64,000 bases of DNA from Hyphomicrobiales bacterium (GTDB lineage: Bacteria > Pseudomonadota > Alphaproteobacteria > Rhizobiales > Rhizobiaceae). Below, one piece after another: positions 53,798 through 60,960 of the stretch. Within the stretch, counting starts at the first letter, position 1; each line of letters opens with the position of its first letter. The stretch is from positions 62,001 to 126,000 of the forward strand of contig UBQW01000037.1 of NCBI GenBank assembly GCA_900467745.1. Direction: 5' to 3'. Made by a program: the position numbers and the translations under genes. The notes under the pieces were generated by a model, which was not told the DNA's origin, ran no database searches, and was given only the letters and a program-made list of their open reading frames with translations.

Positions 53798-54298
53798 CTA
53801 GCGAAGAATGCGCTTCATGACAAGCGCCGTGGACACCTCGCCATTGGCGTCCTTGTAGTATCCACGTCGTTCTCCGACCTGGTCGAAACCGAGCTTGCGG
53901 TAGAGGCCGAGCGCCGCGACATTACCCGCATCGACCTCGAGGAAGATGCTCTCGCCGCCGCGCTGCTTGGCCTCGCGCATCGCCGCCTGCATCAGCCGCC
54001 ATCCAAGACCCGACCGCCCGACCTTCGCCTGCACGGCGATCGTCAGAATCTCGGCCTCGCCGGCCACCTCGCGTGCCAGGACGAAGCCCGGCAGCGGCTT
54101 TTTCAGGAAGGCGTTGGTCTGCCGCGCCACGAAGCCGAAGACGTTGCCCTGGCTGAGCAGGCTGTAGAACTCGCCGTCGCCCCAGGGGCGCGCGAAGCGC
54201 TCGCCATGCAGTGTCGAGACCGCATGGCAATCATCGGCACCCATCGGGATGATTTCGAATTCCGGCTTCAGCGACAGATAGGATTCCAGCATGGTCAT
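53798..54298 (-). CDS. rimI: ribosomal-protein-alanine N-acetyltransferase-like GNAT
   Basis: A 166-residue GNAT-fold acetyltransferase. The acetyl-CoA site is AKVGRSGLGWRLMQAAMREAKQRG (near 91), followed by IFLEVDAGNVAALGLYRKLGF near 116, the RimI signature. It follows tsaB with a four-base overlap, the usual tsaB-rimI pair. RimI acetylates the N-terminus of S18; other substrates are possible. Confidence 0.9.
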   Translation of the reverse strand: MTMLESYLSLKPEFEIIPMGADDCHAVSTLHGERFARPWGDGEFYSLLSQGNVFGFVARQTNAFLKKPLPGFVLAREVAGEAEILTIAVQAKVGRSGLGWRLMQAAMREAKQRGGESIFLEVDAGNVAALGLYRKLGFDQVGERRGYYKDANGEVSTALVMKRILR

Positions 54299-54954
54299 AC
54301 TCGCGCAATCGCAAACCCGGCCTGCGGTTTGGCGTCGGGTCCGCGCAGATAAAGTGGCTTCGGCTTTCCGGAAGAGGGGTCGGCGGCAGCGGCAAGGCGC
54401 GCCACGATGGAGATCGGGAAATGGTTGGCGTGTTCGCCGGTGGCGTCAGGCCGCAGCAAGGGTGTCGCCGAACCGGTGATAACGCCGTCGAACGACGCCG
54501 CGAAGGCCTGCGCATCCTCGACGGTCACGGCTCTGGCTTCATCGAGCGGCGTGCCGTCGGCGTTGAAGGCCTGCAGATAAATCTCGTTGCGCTTGGCATC
54601 CATGGCGGCCAGCACCTGTCGGCCCGGCGAGCGCTCACGCTCGGCCTCGGCCATGACTGCAAGCGTCGTGATGCCGACGGCGGGAACGCCGAGCGAAAGG
54701 GCAAAGCCGCGTGCGGCGGCGACGCCGACGCGGATGCCGGTGAATGAGCCCGGACCGATGGTGACGGCAACGCGCTCGACATAGGAGAGCTGAACGCCCG
54801 CTTGATCCAGCGCGCGGTCGACAATTCCCATCAGATGCTCTGCATGCCCCTTGCCGATCATGTCCGATGCCTCCCCCAGCACCGTATTCCTGCTGCTGTC
54901 ATAGACAGAAGCAGCGCAATCCACACCTGCGGTGTCGAGCGCCAGTATGATCAT
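54295..54954 (-). CDS. tsaB: tRNA threonylcarbamoyladenosine biosynthesis protein TsaB
   Basis: A 219-residue ASKHA-fold protein. The start MIILALDTAGVDCAASVYDSSRN is chosen because strand 1 begins at once; the longer open frame is not conserved. GPGSFTGIRVGVAAARGFALSLGVPAVGITTLAVMA near residue 68 is the signature. It forms the t6A37 complex with TsaD and TsaE. A terminator for the upstream nifU-like gene lies before it. Confidence 0.93.
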   Translation of the reverse strand: MIILALDTAGVDCAASVYDSSRNTVLGEASDMIGKGHAEHLMGIVDRALDQAGVQLSYVERVAVTIGPGSFTGIRVGVAAARGFALSLGVPAVGITTLAVMAEAERERSPGRQVLAAMDAKRNEIYLQAFNADGTPLDEARAVTVEDAQAFAASFDGVITGSATPLLRPDATGEHANHFPISIVARLAAAADPSSGKPKPLYLRGPDAKPQAGFAIARV

Positions 54955-54998
54955 GGCATCTATTTCCGAATAAACCGTTCCTGACCTGTCCATACATC

Positions 54999-55027
54999 GC
55001 AAAACGCAGCGTTTGCAAACGCCGCGT
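54999..55027 (-). terminator. terminator of the NifU-like gene
   Basis: ACGC-A-GCGTTTG pairs with CAAACGC-C-GCGT (one A-C mismatch) and the minus-strand exit is TTTT. It is 25 bases after the NifU-like stop codon. Confidence 0.55.
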
Positions 55028-55051
55028 CGTCACGAATGTCGGTTCAGTTCG

Positions 55052-55618
55052 TCAGACGGCTTCGACTTCCTGAACTTCTGGCACGAAATGGCGCAAAAGG
55101 TTCTGGACGCCGTGCTTCAGCGTTGCCGTCGAGGACGGGCAACCCGCGCACGAGCCCTTCATGTTCAAATAGACGGTGCCGTCCTTGAAGCCACGGAAGG
55201 TGATGTCGCCGCCATCCTGGGCAACGGCCGGACGAACACGCGTCTCCAGCAGTTCCTTGATGGTCAGAACGATCGTCTCGTCGCCTTCGTCGAAGAATTC
55301 GCCATCGGCATCGGCTGCTTCGCCAAGCACGGAGGAGGCGCCCATGACCGGCTTGCCGGACATGAAATGCTCCATGATCGAGCCGAGGATGGCGGGCTTC
55401 AGGTGCTGCCACTCCTGGTCTTCCTTGGAAACGCTGATGAAATCGTAGCCGAAATAGACGCCGGTGACGCCGTTGATCTCGAACAGGCGCGCGGCGAGCG
55501 GCGAGGCCGCCGCTTCCTCGCGATTGCGGAACTCGGCGGTGCCGCTCTCCATGACGATCTTGCCCGGCAGGAACTTCTGCGTGGAAGGGTTCGGCGTGGC
55601 TTCGGTCTGGATAAACAT
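55052..55618 (-). CDS. NFU-type iron-sulfur cluster carrier protein
   Basis: A 188-residue protein with an N-terminal Nfu domain (MFIQTEATPNPSTQKFLPG, residues 1-90) and a C-terminal NifU-like domain whose C-x2-C (SCAGCPSSTATLKHGVQNLL, near residue 160) holds a [4Fe-4S] cluster. It passes clusters to target enzymes. GGAG precedes the ATG. It is a single-gene unit closed by a terminator. Confidence 0.92.
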   Translation of the reverse strand: MFIQTEATPNPSTQKFLPGKIVMESGTAEFRNREEAAASPLAARLFEINGVTGVYFGYDFISVSKEDQEWQHLKPAILGSIMEHFMSGKPVMGASSVLGEAADADGEFFDEGDETIVLTIKELLETRVRPAVAQDGGDITFRGFKDGTVYLNMKGSCAGCPSSTATLKHGVQNLLRHFVPEVQEVEAV

Positions 55619-55728
55619 GGTGCTCTCCGTGCGGCAGGCGCGCGCCCGCGACGTATTTAGAATTCTTCAAAAGTAGAAATAAGCCGTTTGGCCTCGCTAT
55701 TCAAGAGATTGATACTCAAGAAAGCGCT

Positions 55729-56220
55729 TTATGCCAACGCGTCCAGTTCCTCATCGCTCAGTGTATCAGGCAAGACGGTGACGGGGATGGGGAAGGCCGC
55801 ACCACGGCCGGCAACCGACGATACCAATGGCCCCGGACCCTCCTTGGCGGAGCTTGCGGCGAGCACCAGAATGGCGATGTCGCGGTCGTCCTCGATGACG
55901 GCGTTGATCTGCTCGGCCGCACCACCCTCGCGGATGACGATCTCCGGCTCGATGCCGATATTCTCGCGCACCAGCTGGGCGGACTTGGCGACGACCGCTT
56001 CGGCTTCCTCGCGTGCTTCGGCCCGCATGATCTCCTCGACCCCCAGCCACTGCTGGAAGTCGCCGTCGGGGATCACATAGACGAGCACCAATCCGCCATT
56101 GGAATTCTTGGCGCGCCGGCCGGCATAATGGACGGCGCGTTGGCATTCGGGCGTGTCATCGATCACGGCCATGAACTTGCGGCGGTGACCTTCGAGCCGT
56201 GAGAGTCGTTTTGATACCAT
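55729..56220 (-). CDS. universal stress protein (UspA family)
   Basis: A 163-residue single Usp domain. The start MVSKRLSRLEGHRRKFMAVIDDTPECQRAVHYA is chosen; the open frame before it has no family match. AILVLAASSAKEGPGPLVSSVAG near residue 117 resembles the G-x2-G-x9-G(S/T) ATP-binding loop of Usp proteins but is diverged. It probably acts in stress survival; ATP binding is uncertain. Confidence 0.85.
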   Translation of the reverse strand: MVSKRLSRLEGHRRKFMAVIDDTPECQRAVHYAGRRAKNSNGGLVLVYVIPDGDFQQWLGVEEIMRAEAREEAEAVVAKSAQLVRENIGIEPEIVIREGGAAEQINAVIEDDRDIAILVLAASSAKEGPGPLVSSVAGRGAAFPIPVTVLPDTLSDEELDALA

Positions 56221-56308
56221 GAGCGCGACTCTGACACTTGATCCGGGCGATTTGCAAGTCCCCGTTTTGCCGCAAACTGTCCGCTCACCGACAGGTGTTC
56301 GGCCGGGA

Positions 56309-56740
56309 CTATCGCGGTGCTGCAACGAGCCCGTAGAGCAGCATGATTTCCTTCACATGCTCGATATCAGGCTTGCCGATGACGTTGATCGCCGAGGCGA
56401 TCTCCTCGAAGAACCGCCGGCCGATCAGCCCAGGCGTCATGGTGATCAGCGCGCGCGCCGTTTCCTGGTGCAGGTTCTCATGCGTGTGGACCACGCCGCG
56501 CGGAATGAACACCGTGTCGCCGGCTCGCACCTCGCAGCGCTCGCCGTCGACTGTGGTCGTCATCGTTCCGGAGAGGCCGAAGATCACTTCGTCGACATCG
56601 TCGTGATAATGCGCCGCCGGCACGCGCGACTGGTAGGGGACCACGAATTCGAACATGACCATGCTGCCCGCGCTCTGGTCTTCATCGACCAACAGCCGAA
56701 CCTCCATCATGCCAATCTGAATGAGGTTCCGGTTGCGCAT
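56309..56740 (-). CDS. cupin domain protein
   Basis: A 143-residue protein with one cupin barrel. Motif 1 is PAAHYHDDVDEVIFGLSG (near residue 40), and motif 2 is AGDTVFIPRGVVHTHENL (near residue 71); together they give histidine and glutamate metal ligands. GGAGG precedes the ATG. Cupins of this size are often sugar isomerases, dioxygenases or binding proteins; I cannot assign a reaction. It lies between trpS and uspA on the same strand. Confidence 0.85.
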   Translation of the reverse strand: MRNRNLIQIGMMEVRLLVDEDQSAGSMVMFEFVVPYQSRVPAAHYHDDVDEVIFGLSGTMTTTVDGERCEVRAGDTVFIPRGVVHTHENLHQETARALITMTPGLIGRRFFEEIASAINVIGKPDIEHVKEIMLLYGLVAAPR

Positions 56741-56860
56741 CTTGGCCTCCTCATGGCTCTGAGGAGAGTACGCCGCAGTCCAGTCTTGGACAAGTGCGGG
56801 TCTTCGACAAGTCTGGGCCGTCGATAGGCTCGGGCGGCCGAAGCCGCCCGGCTGTTATTG

Positions 56861-57925
56861 CTAGTAGAGGAAGCCGACGATGTCGCGGACTTCCTTCATC
56901 GTCACTTCGGCGCGGGCGCGTGCCCGCTCGCCGCCATCGCGCAGGATCGCGTCGATATGGCTGGTGTCGGCCATCAGGCGGCGCATCTCGGCGGTGATCG
57001 GCGAGAGCAGCTTGACCGAGAGGTCGATCAGCGCCGGCTTGAACACCGAGAACTGCTGTCCGCCGAATTCCGCGAGCACCTCGGCCTTCGACTTGTCGGC
57101 AAGTGCCGCGTAGATGCCGACGAGGTTGTCGGCCTCCGGGCGGCCCTGCAGGCCGTCGAGTTCGCTCGGCAAGCCATCCGGATCGGTCTTGGCCTTGCGG
57201 ATCTTCTTGGAGATCGCATCCTCGTCGTCCATCAGGTTGATGCGCGACAGATCCGACGGGTCCGACTTCGACATCTTCTTGGTGCCGTCGCGCAGCGACA
57301 TGACGCGCGGCGCCGGGCCGTCGATCATCGGCTCGACCATCGGGAAGTAGGCATGCACCGGCTCCTTGCCGACGGTGATATCAACCCCGTAGCCGGCCTT
57401 GCGGATATGCTCGGCGTAATCGAGGTTGAATTTCATCGCGATGTCGCGGGCAAGTTCCAGATGCTGCTTCTGGTCGTCGCCGACGGGAACATGCGTTCCG
57501 CGATAGACGAGAATGTCGGCGGCCATCAGGCTCGGATAGGCGTAGAGACCGAGCGAGGCCTGCTCACGGTCCTTGCCGGCCTTGTCCTTGAACTGCGTCA
57601 TGCGGTTCATCCAGCCGATGCGCGCCACGCAGTTGAAGATCCATGCGAGTTCCGCATGCTGCGGCACGGCCGACTGGTTGAATACGATGTGCTTCACCGG
57701 GTCGATGCCGGAGGCAATGAAGGCGGCGGCGATCGAGCGGATCTGGTTCGGCATGTCCTCATGCACCAGCTGCGCGGTCAACGCATGCATGTCGACGACG
57801 CAGTAGATGCAGTCATTGCCGTCCTGCAGCGCCACGAACTTGCGGATCGCGCCGAGATAGTTGCCGAGATGGAGATTGCCGGTCGGCTGAACGCCCGAAA
57901 AGACCAGTTTCTTGAATTCGTTCAT
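56861..57925 (-). CDS. trpS: tryptophanyl-tRNA synthetase
   Basis: A 354-residue class I aminoacyl-tRNA synthetase. It starts MNEFKKLVFSGVQPTGNLHLGNYLGAIRKF, with the HIGH-type motif in GNLHLGNYLG, and has KKMSKSDPSDLSR as the KMSKS motif near residue 200. GAGG five bases before the second of two adjacent ATGs decides the start. It charges tRNA-Trp. Upstream lies the long gap with a RIME copy. Confidence 0.96.
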   Translation of the reverse strand: MNEFKKLVFSGVQPTGNLHLGNYLGAIRKFVALQDGNDCIYCVVDMHALTAQLVHEDMPNQIRSIAAAFIASGIDPVKHIVFNQSAVPQHAELAWIFNCVARIGWMNRMTQFKDKAGKDREQASLGLYAYPSLMAADILVYRGTHVPVGDDQKQHLELARDIAMKFNLDYAEHIRKAGYGVDITVGKEPVHAYFPMVEPMIDGPAPRVMSLRDGTKKMSKSDPSDLSRINLMDDEDAISKKIRKAKTDPDGLPSELDGLQGRPEADNLVGIYAALADKSKAEVLAEFGGQQFSVFKPALIDLSVKLLSPITAEMRRLMADTSHIDAILRDGGERARARAEVTMKEVRDIVGFLY

Positions 57926-58096
57926 CATGTCCTCGATTAGGCTTGTGGAGGGCCCCAGGGCCAACGGCCCATGTTGCTAACGTCGCGGCTTATGCACGTC
58001 GGATGGCTTGTGATCAAGGGGTTGTGGTGGATGAGATCGGAGGTGTTGCGGCGTGGTCCTCTTTGCTCGGCTGGATAGTCAGCGTTCTGCCGTGTA

Positions 58097-58223
58097 GCCC
58101 CCTCATCCGGCTGCCGCCACCTTCTCCCCGCGGGGGAGAAGAGACTCTGGGCCGGCCGCTCGCTCCCTCTTCCCTTCGCCCCAGCGGGGAGAAGGTGGCC
58201 CGAAGGGTCGGATGAGGGGGGCC
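58097..58223. repeat. RIME-like intergenic mosaic repeat, copy B
   Basis: About 127 bases bounded by GCCCCCTCATCC and GGATGAGGGGGG, with inner arms CACCTTCTCCCCGCGGGGGAGAAG and CCCCAGCGGGGAGAAGGTG. The ends and arms match copy A at 34451-34600 while the centre differs, as expected for a mosaic repeat. Confidence 0.75.
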
Positions 58224-58712
58224 ACACGACACAACCTCTCGATCATAACACCCTCAAAGACACACCAAATCCCCACGCGGCCTCTCACCCGTGTCTCCAC
58301 CATTCCAATCTTCACTCGGACGGGGCGCTGGAAATCACCTCGATTGAGTAAGTAAGATATGGCGCTTCCCAGCGCCCCGTTCGGCGGTTTTTATCCGCGA
58401 CTCCGATCTCTCTGCCTTTCCGCCCAACTTCGCGGCGGAACCATGTGTGCCTCACAGGCACGTCCGGGCTCAACTCAGGCACCATCTTGCGACAGGACCC
58501 GCCGTCACCGGAGGGAGATCATTTTCCGCGGACCCGGGTCATGAGGTTTTGCGTCTCACCCTCACGCTCCGCGCCGATCCCGCCTCGCCGGCACGCCTGC
58601 CGGTGTATCCGATAACGGGACGCCGACAGTGTAAGGCGGGGTTTTCGGGGCGGGGAAAATCGACGAAGGATTTTTAAAAACATGCTCCCGCGCTCTCGCG
58701 AAAGGGCAATTC
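58224..58712. other. non-coding gap with strong hairpins, possible small RNA
   Basis: No convincing gene is seen. ACGGGGCGCTGG at 58320-58331 pairs perfectly with CCAGCGCCCCGT at 58369-58380. GTGCCT-CAC-AGGCAC lies near 58448 and CCGGCA-CGCC-TGCCGG near 58589. The stretch before 58320 is unpaired and A/C-rich. This could be a small RNA gene on the plus strand ending at the terminator-like hairpin at 58371-58392, but I know no matching family. Confidence 0.35.
58371..58392 (+). terminator. terminator-like hairpin in the gap
   Basis: CGCC at 58373-58376 pairs with GGCG at 58383-58386 around CCGTTC, followed by GTTTTTATCC. No known gene ends here on the plus strand, so it may close a small RNA transcript. 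Confidence 0.4.
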
Positions 58713-58730
58713 ATACCTCATTTTAGGTAT
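58713..58730. promoter_or_regulatory. palindrome 1 upstream of the M15-type peptidase gene
   Basis: ATACCT-CATTTT-AGGTAT, a perfect six-base inverted repeat in an AT-rich stretch. It shares the TACCT/AGGTA halves with palindrome 2, whose centre is 53 bases away. Confidence 0.45.
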
Positions 58731-58764
58731 CTTGAATGTAGTAATTCGACGTAAAATAAGGCGT

Positions 58765-58784
58765 CTACCTGATATACCAGGTAG
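58765..58784. promoter_or_regulatory. palindrome 2 upstream of the M15-type peptidase gene
   Basis: CTACCTG-ATATAC-CAGGTAG, a perfect seven-base inverted repeat about 90 bases before the peptidase start codon. Halves TACCT/AGGTA match palindrome 1. Confidence 0.5.
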
Positions 58785-58875
58785 GAGTTTCCTTAAATTG
58801 GCCATTTTTTAGGAGAGTTTTGCGGCCCGCAAACGCGGGCGCCGTTCTTTGCGGCGCTCCCAACTGGGGGACGAC

Positions 58876-59307
58876 ATGATGCATCCTGCATTCTCAATCG
58901 CACTCGCCGGCTTGTTCAGCCTCTCCAGCCTCAATGGCGCCACAGCCCAGAATGTTCGAAAACTCTCGATCGGGCCGCTGAAGAAAAATGAAACGCTTGC
59001 CTATAGTCTGCAGACGGTCAGCGTCCGCGCCGGCTGCTTTCCGCCGAAACTGAGGGGCATCCTCACCTATATCGCCGACAAGACGGGCCGCCGCCCGCTG
59101 GTCACCTCGGGGCTGAGGGCGCATTCCGGCCGCTCGCATTCGCAGCACCGCCATTGCGCCGCCGCCGACATCCGGGTGCCCGGCGTGTCCGACAAGACGA
59201 TCATCGCCATTGCGGCGCAGGCGCCCGGCATCGGCGGCATCGGCCGTTATTGCAACGGCATCATCCATGTCGATGTCGGCCCGAAGCGCCGCTGGACGCA
59301 CTGTTAG
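58876..59307 (+). CDS. secreted M15/YcbK-like peptidase (DUF882)
   Basis: A 143-residue exported protein. Residues 1-25 (MMHPAFSIALAGLFSLSSLNGATAQ) form a signal peptide. The LAS-type zinc site is HSQHRHCAAADIRVPG (near residue 101) and HVDVGPKRRW near residue 131, with histidine and aspartate ligands. It probably cleaves peptidoglycan cross-links or stem peptides in the periplasm. GGGGGAC precedes the ATG. It has its own promoter region with two palindromes and lies divergent to nothing, convergent with murJ. Confidence 0.85.
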   Translation: MMHPAFSIALAGLFSLSSLNGATAQNVRKLSIGPLKKNETLAYSLQTVSVRAGCFPPKLRGILTYIADKTGRRPLVTSGLRAHSGRSHSQHRHCAAADIRVPGVSDKTIIAIAAQAPGIGGIGRYCNGIIHVDVGPKRRWTHC

Positions 59308-59329
59308 AGCTGCGCCAGCCGGGGGCGGC

Positions 59330-60913
59330 TCAGCCGTCGGTCTTGGTAACCGCCGGCTTGCGGTTGAGGTTGCGGCGGATCATGCCGAGGTTCGCGCCGC
59401 CGATCAAAAACGCGGTGGCGAAATAGACGACCATCGAAATCCCTATCAGCATGCCGAGCGTGCCGACCTTGGTGGCGAGCGAAGCGCTCGAGGCAAGCCA
59501 CGGCTCCCAGCGGTGCTGGAGATACATGATGACAGCGCCCATGACGGCGGCCGACACGACGAGCAGCGCCGTGCGCCGCGCGAGCGCCCATTCCCATGTG
59601 AGGTGGCCGCGTCGCAGAAGCGTGGAGAACAAAAGAACCGTGCTGATCCATCCGGCCGTGGCTTCCGCGACCGCGATACCCGGCGCGCCGAGATAGGGAA
59701 ACAGCGTCAGTGCCGTGGCACAGTTGACGCCGACGGCGACGGCTGAAAAGCGCATCGGCGTCTTGGTGTCCTCGCGGGCGTAAAAGCCCGGCTGCAGCGC
59801 CTTGATCAGCACGAAGGCAGGGAGCCCGATGCCGTAGATCGCCAGGATCGAGCCGACGATCATGGTGTTTTCCTGATGAAACGCGCCGCGCTCGTAAAGC
59901 ACGCGGATGATCTCGTCGGAGAGGATCCACAGCGCGAAGGCGGCGGGGATCGTGAGAAACATCACGAACTCGATCGAGCGGTTCTGCAGGTTGCCGGCCT
60001 CGCGCAGGTTCCCGCCCTTCAGCGCGCGCGCAAGTTCCGGAAGGAGCACGACGCCGACCGCGACGCCCACCACGCCGAGTGGCAGCTGGTAGATACGGTC
60101 GGCATATTGCAGGGCGGCGATCGCGCCCTCCTTGCTGGAGGCGATCGCCTGGCCGATCATCTGGTTGATCTGCGTGATGCCGCCGGTCACGGCGGCGGGG
60201 ACGGCAAGGATCAGCAACCGCTTGACGTTGGGCGTGATCCTCGGGAAGCGGATGCCGATACTCATGCCCGCATGCAGCACGCCGAAATAGACGACGGCGA
60301 GCTGCAGCACACCTGCAACCAATACGCCCCAGGAGAGATACCAGGCGGTCTGCAGCGGTTCGGCGCCGGTATAGAGCGCGTAGAAGAGCGCCCCGATCAT
60401 GACGACGTTGAGGAAGACGGGCGCCACGGCGGCGGCGAAGAAGTGATGCAGCGAATTCAGCATCCCGCTCATCATCGCTGTCAGCGACATGCACATCAGA
60501 TAGGGAAACATCACCGCCGCCATGCGCACGGTGATCGAGAATTTCTCCGGATCGTCGGTAAAGCCCGGCGCGATGATGAAGCGCACCAGAAGCGGCATCG
60601 AGAGCTCCATCACGATGGTGATGAGGAGCAGCACCGAGAACAGAACGCCGAACACTTCCTCGGAAAAACGCTTGGCGCCATCGGTGCCGTTCGCCTCGAT
60701 CTCCTTGGCGAAGAGCGGCACGAAGGCGGCGTTGAAGGCGCCTTCGGCAAACAGCCGGCGAAACAGGTTCGGAAAGCGGAAAGCCGCGTAGAACACGTCG
60801 GCCATCGGCCCGGTGCCGAGTGCCGCCGCCATCAGCGTTTCGCGGGCGAAGCCGAACAACCGGCTGCCCAGCGTGGCGCCGCCGACGGTGGCGAATTTCT
60901 TGACGAGGCTCAT
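59330..60913 (-). CDS. murJ: lipid II flippase MurJ
   Basis: A 527-residue polytopic membrane protein of the MVF/MOP superfamily with about 14 helices. It starts MSLVKKFATVGGATLGSRLFGFARETLMAAALGTGPMADVFYAAFRFPNLFRRLFAEGAFNAAFVPLF, the diagnostic MurJ N-terminus with charged residues of the central cavity. It moves lipid II to the periplasmic face for cell-wall growth. It follows glnD by 47 bases on the same strand, so a glnD-murJ operon is likely. Confidence 0.96.
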   Translation of the reverse strand: MSLVKKFATVGGATLGSRLFGFARETLMAAALGTGPMADVFYAAFRFPNLFRRLFAEGAFNAAFVPLFAKEIEANGTDGAKRFSEEVFGVLFSVLLLITIVMELSMPLLVRFIIAPGFTDDPEKFSITVRMAAVMFPYLMCMSLTAMMSGMLNSLHHFFAAAVAPVFLNVVMIGALFYALYTGAEPLQTAWYLSWGVLVAGVLQLAVVYFGVLHAGMSIGIRFPRITPNVKRLLILAVPAAVTGGITQINQMIGQAIASSKEGAIAALQYADRIYQLPLGVVGVAVGVVLLPELARALKGGNLREAGNLQNRSIEFVMFLTIPAAFALWILSDEIIRVLYERGAFHQENTMIVGSILAIYGIGLPAFVLIKALQPGFYAREDTKTPMRFSAVAVGVNCATALTLFPYLGAPGIAVAEATAGWISTVLLFSTLLRRGHLTWEWALARRTALLVVSAAVMGAVIMYLQHRWEPWLASSASLATKVGTLGMLIGISMVVYFATAFLIGGANLGMIRRNLNRKPAVTKTDG

Positions 60914-60960
60914 GCGGACGCTCTCATGATGGTTGCTTCAGGCGGATCGGCCGGACCGGC

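Noticed and set aside
58447..58677. 76-codon ORF before the peptidase gene
   Set aside because: It spans several perfect hairpins, has no ribosome binding site, and shows no protein family features.
58765..58784. lux-type quorum-sensing box
   Set aside because: A lux box has CTG-N10-CAG; here the spacing is CTG-N6-CAG, and no luxI/luxR gene is nearby.
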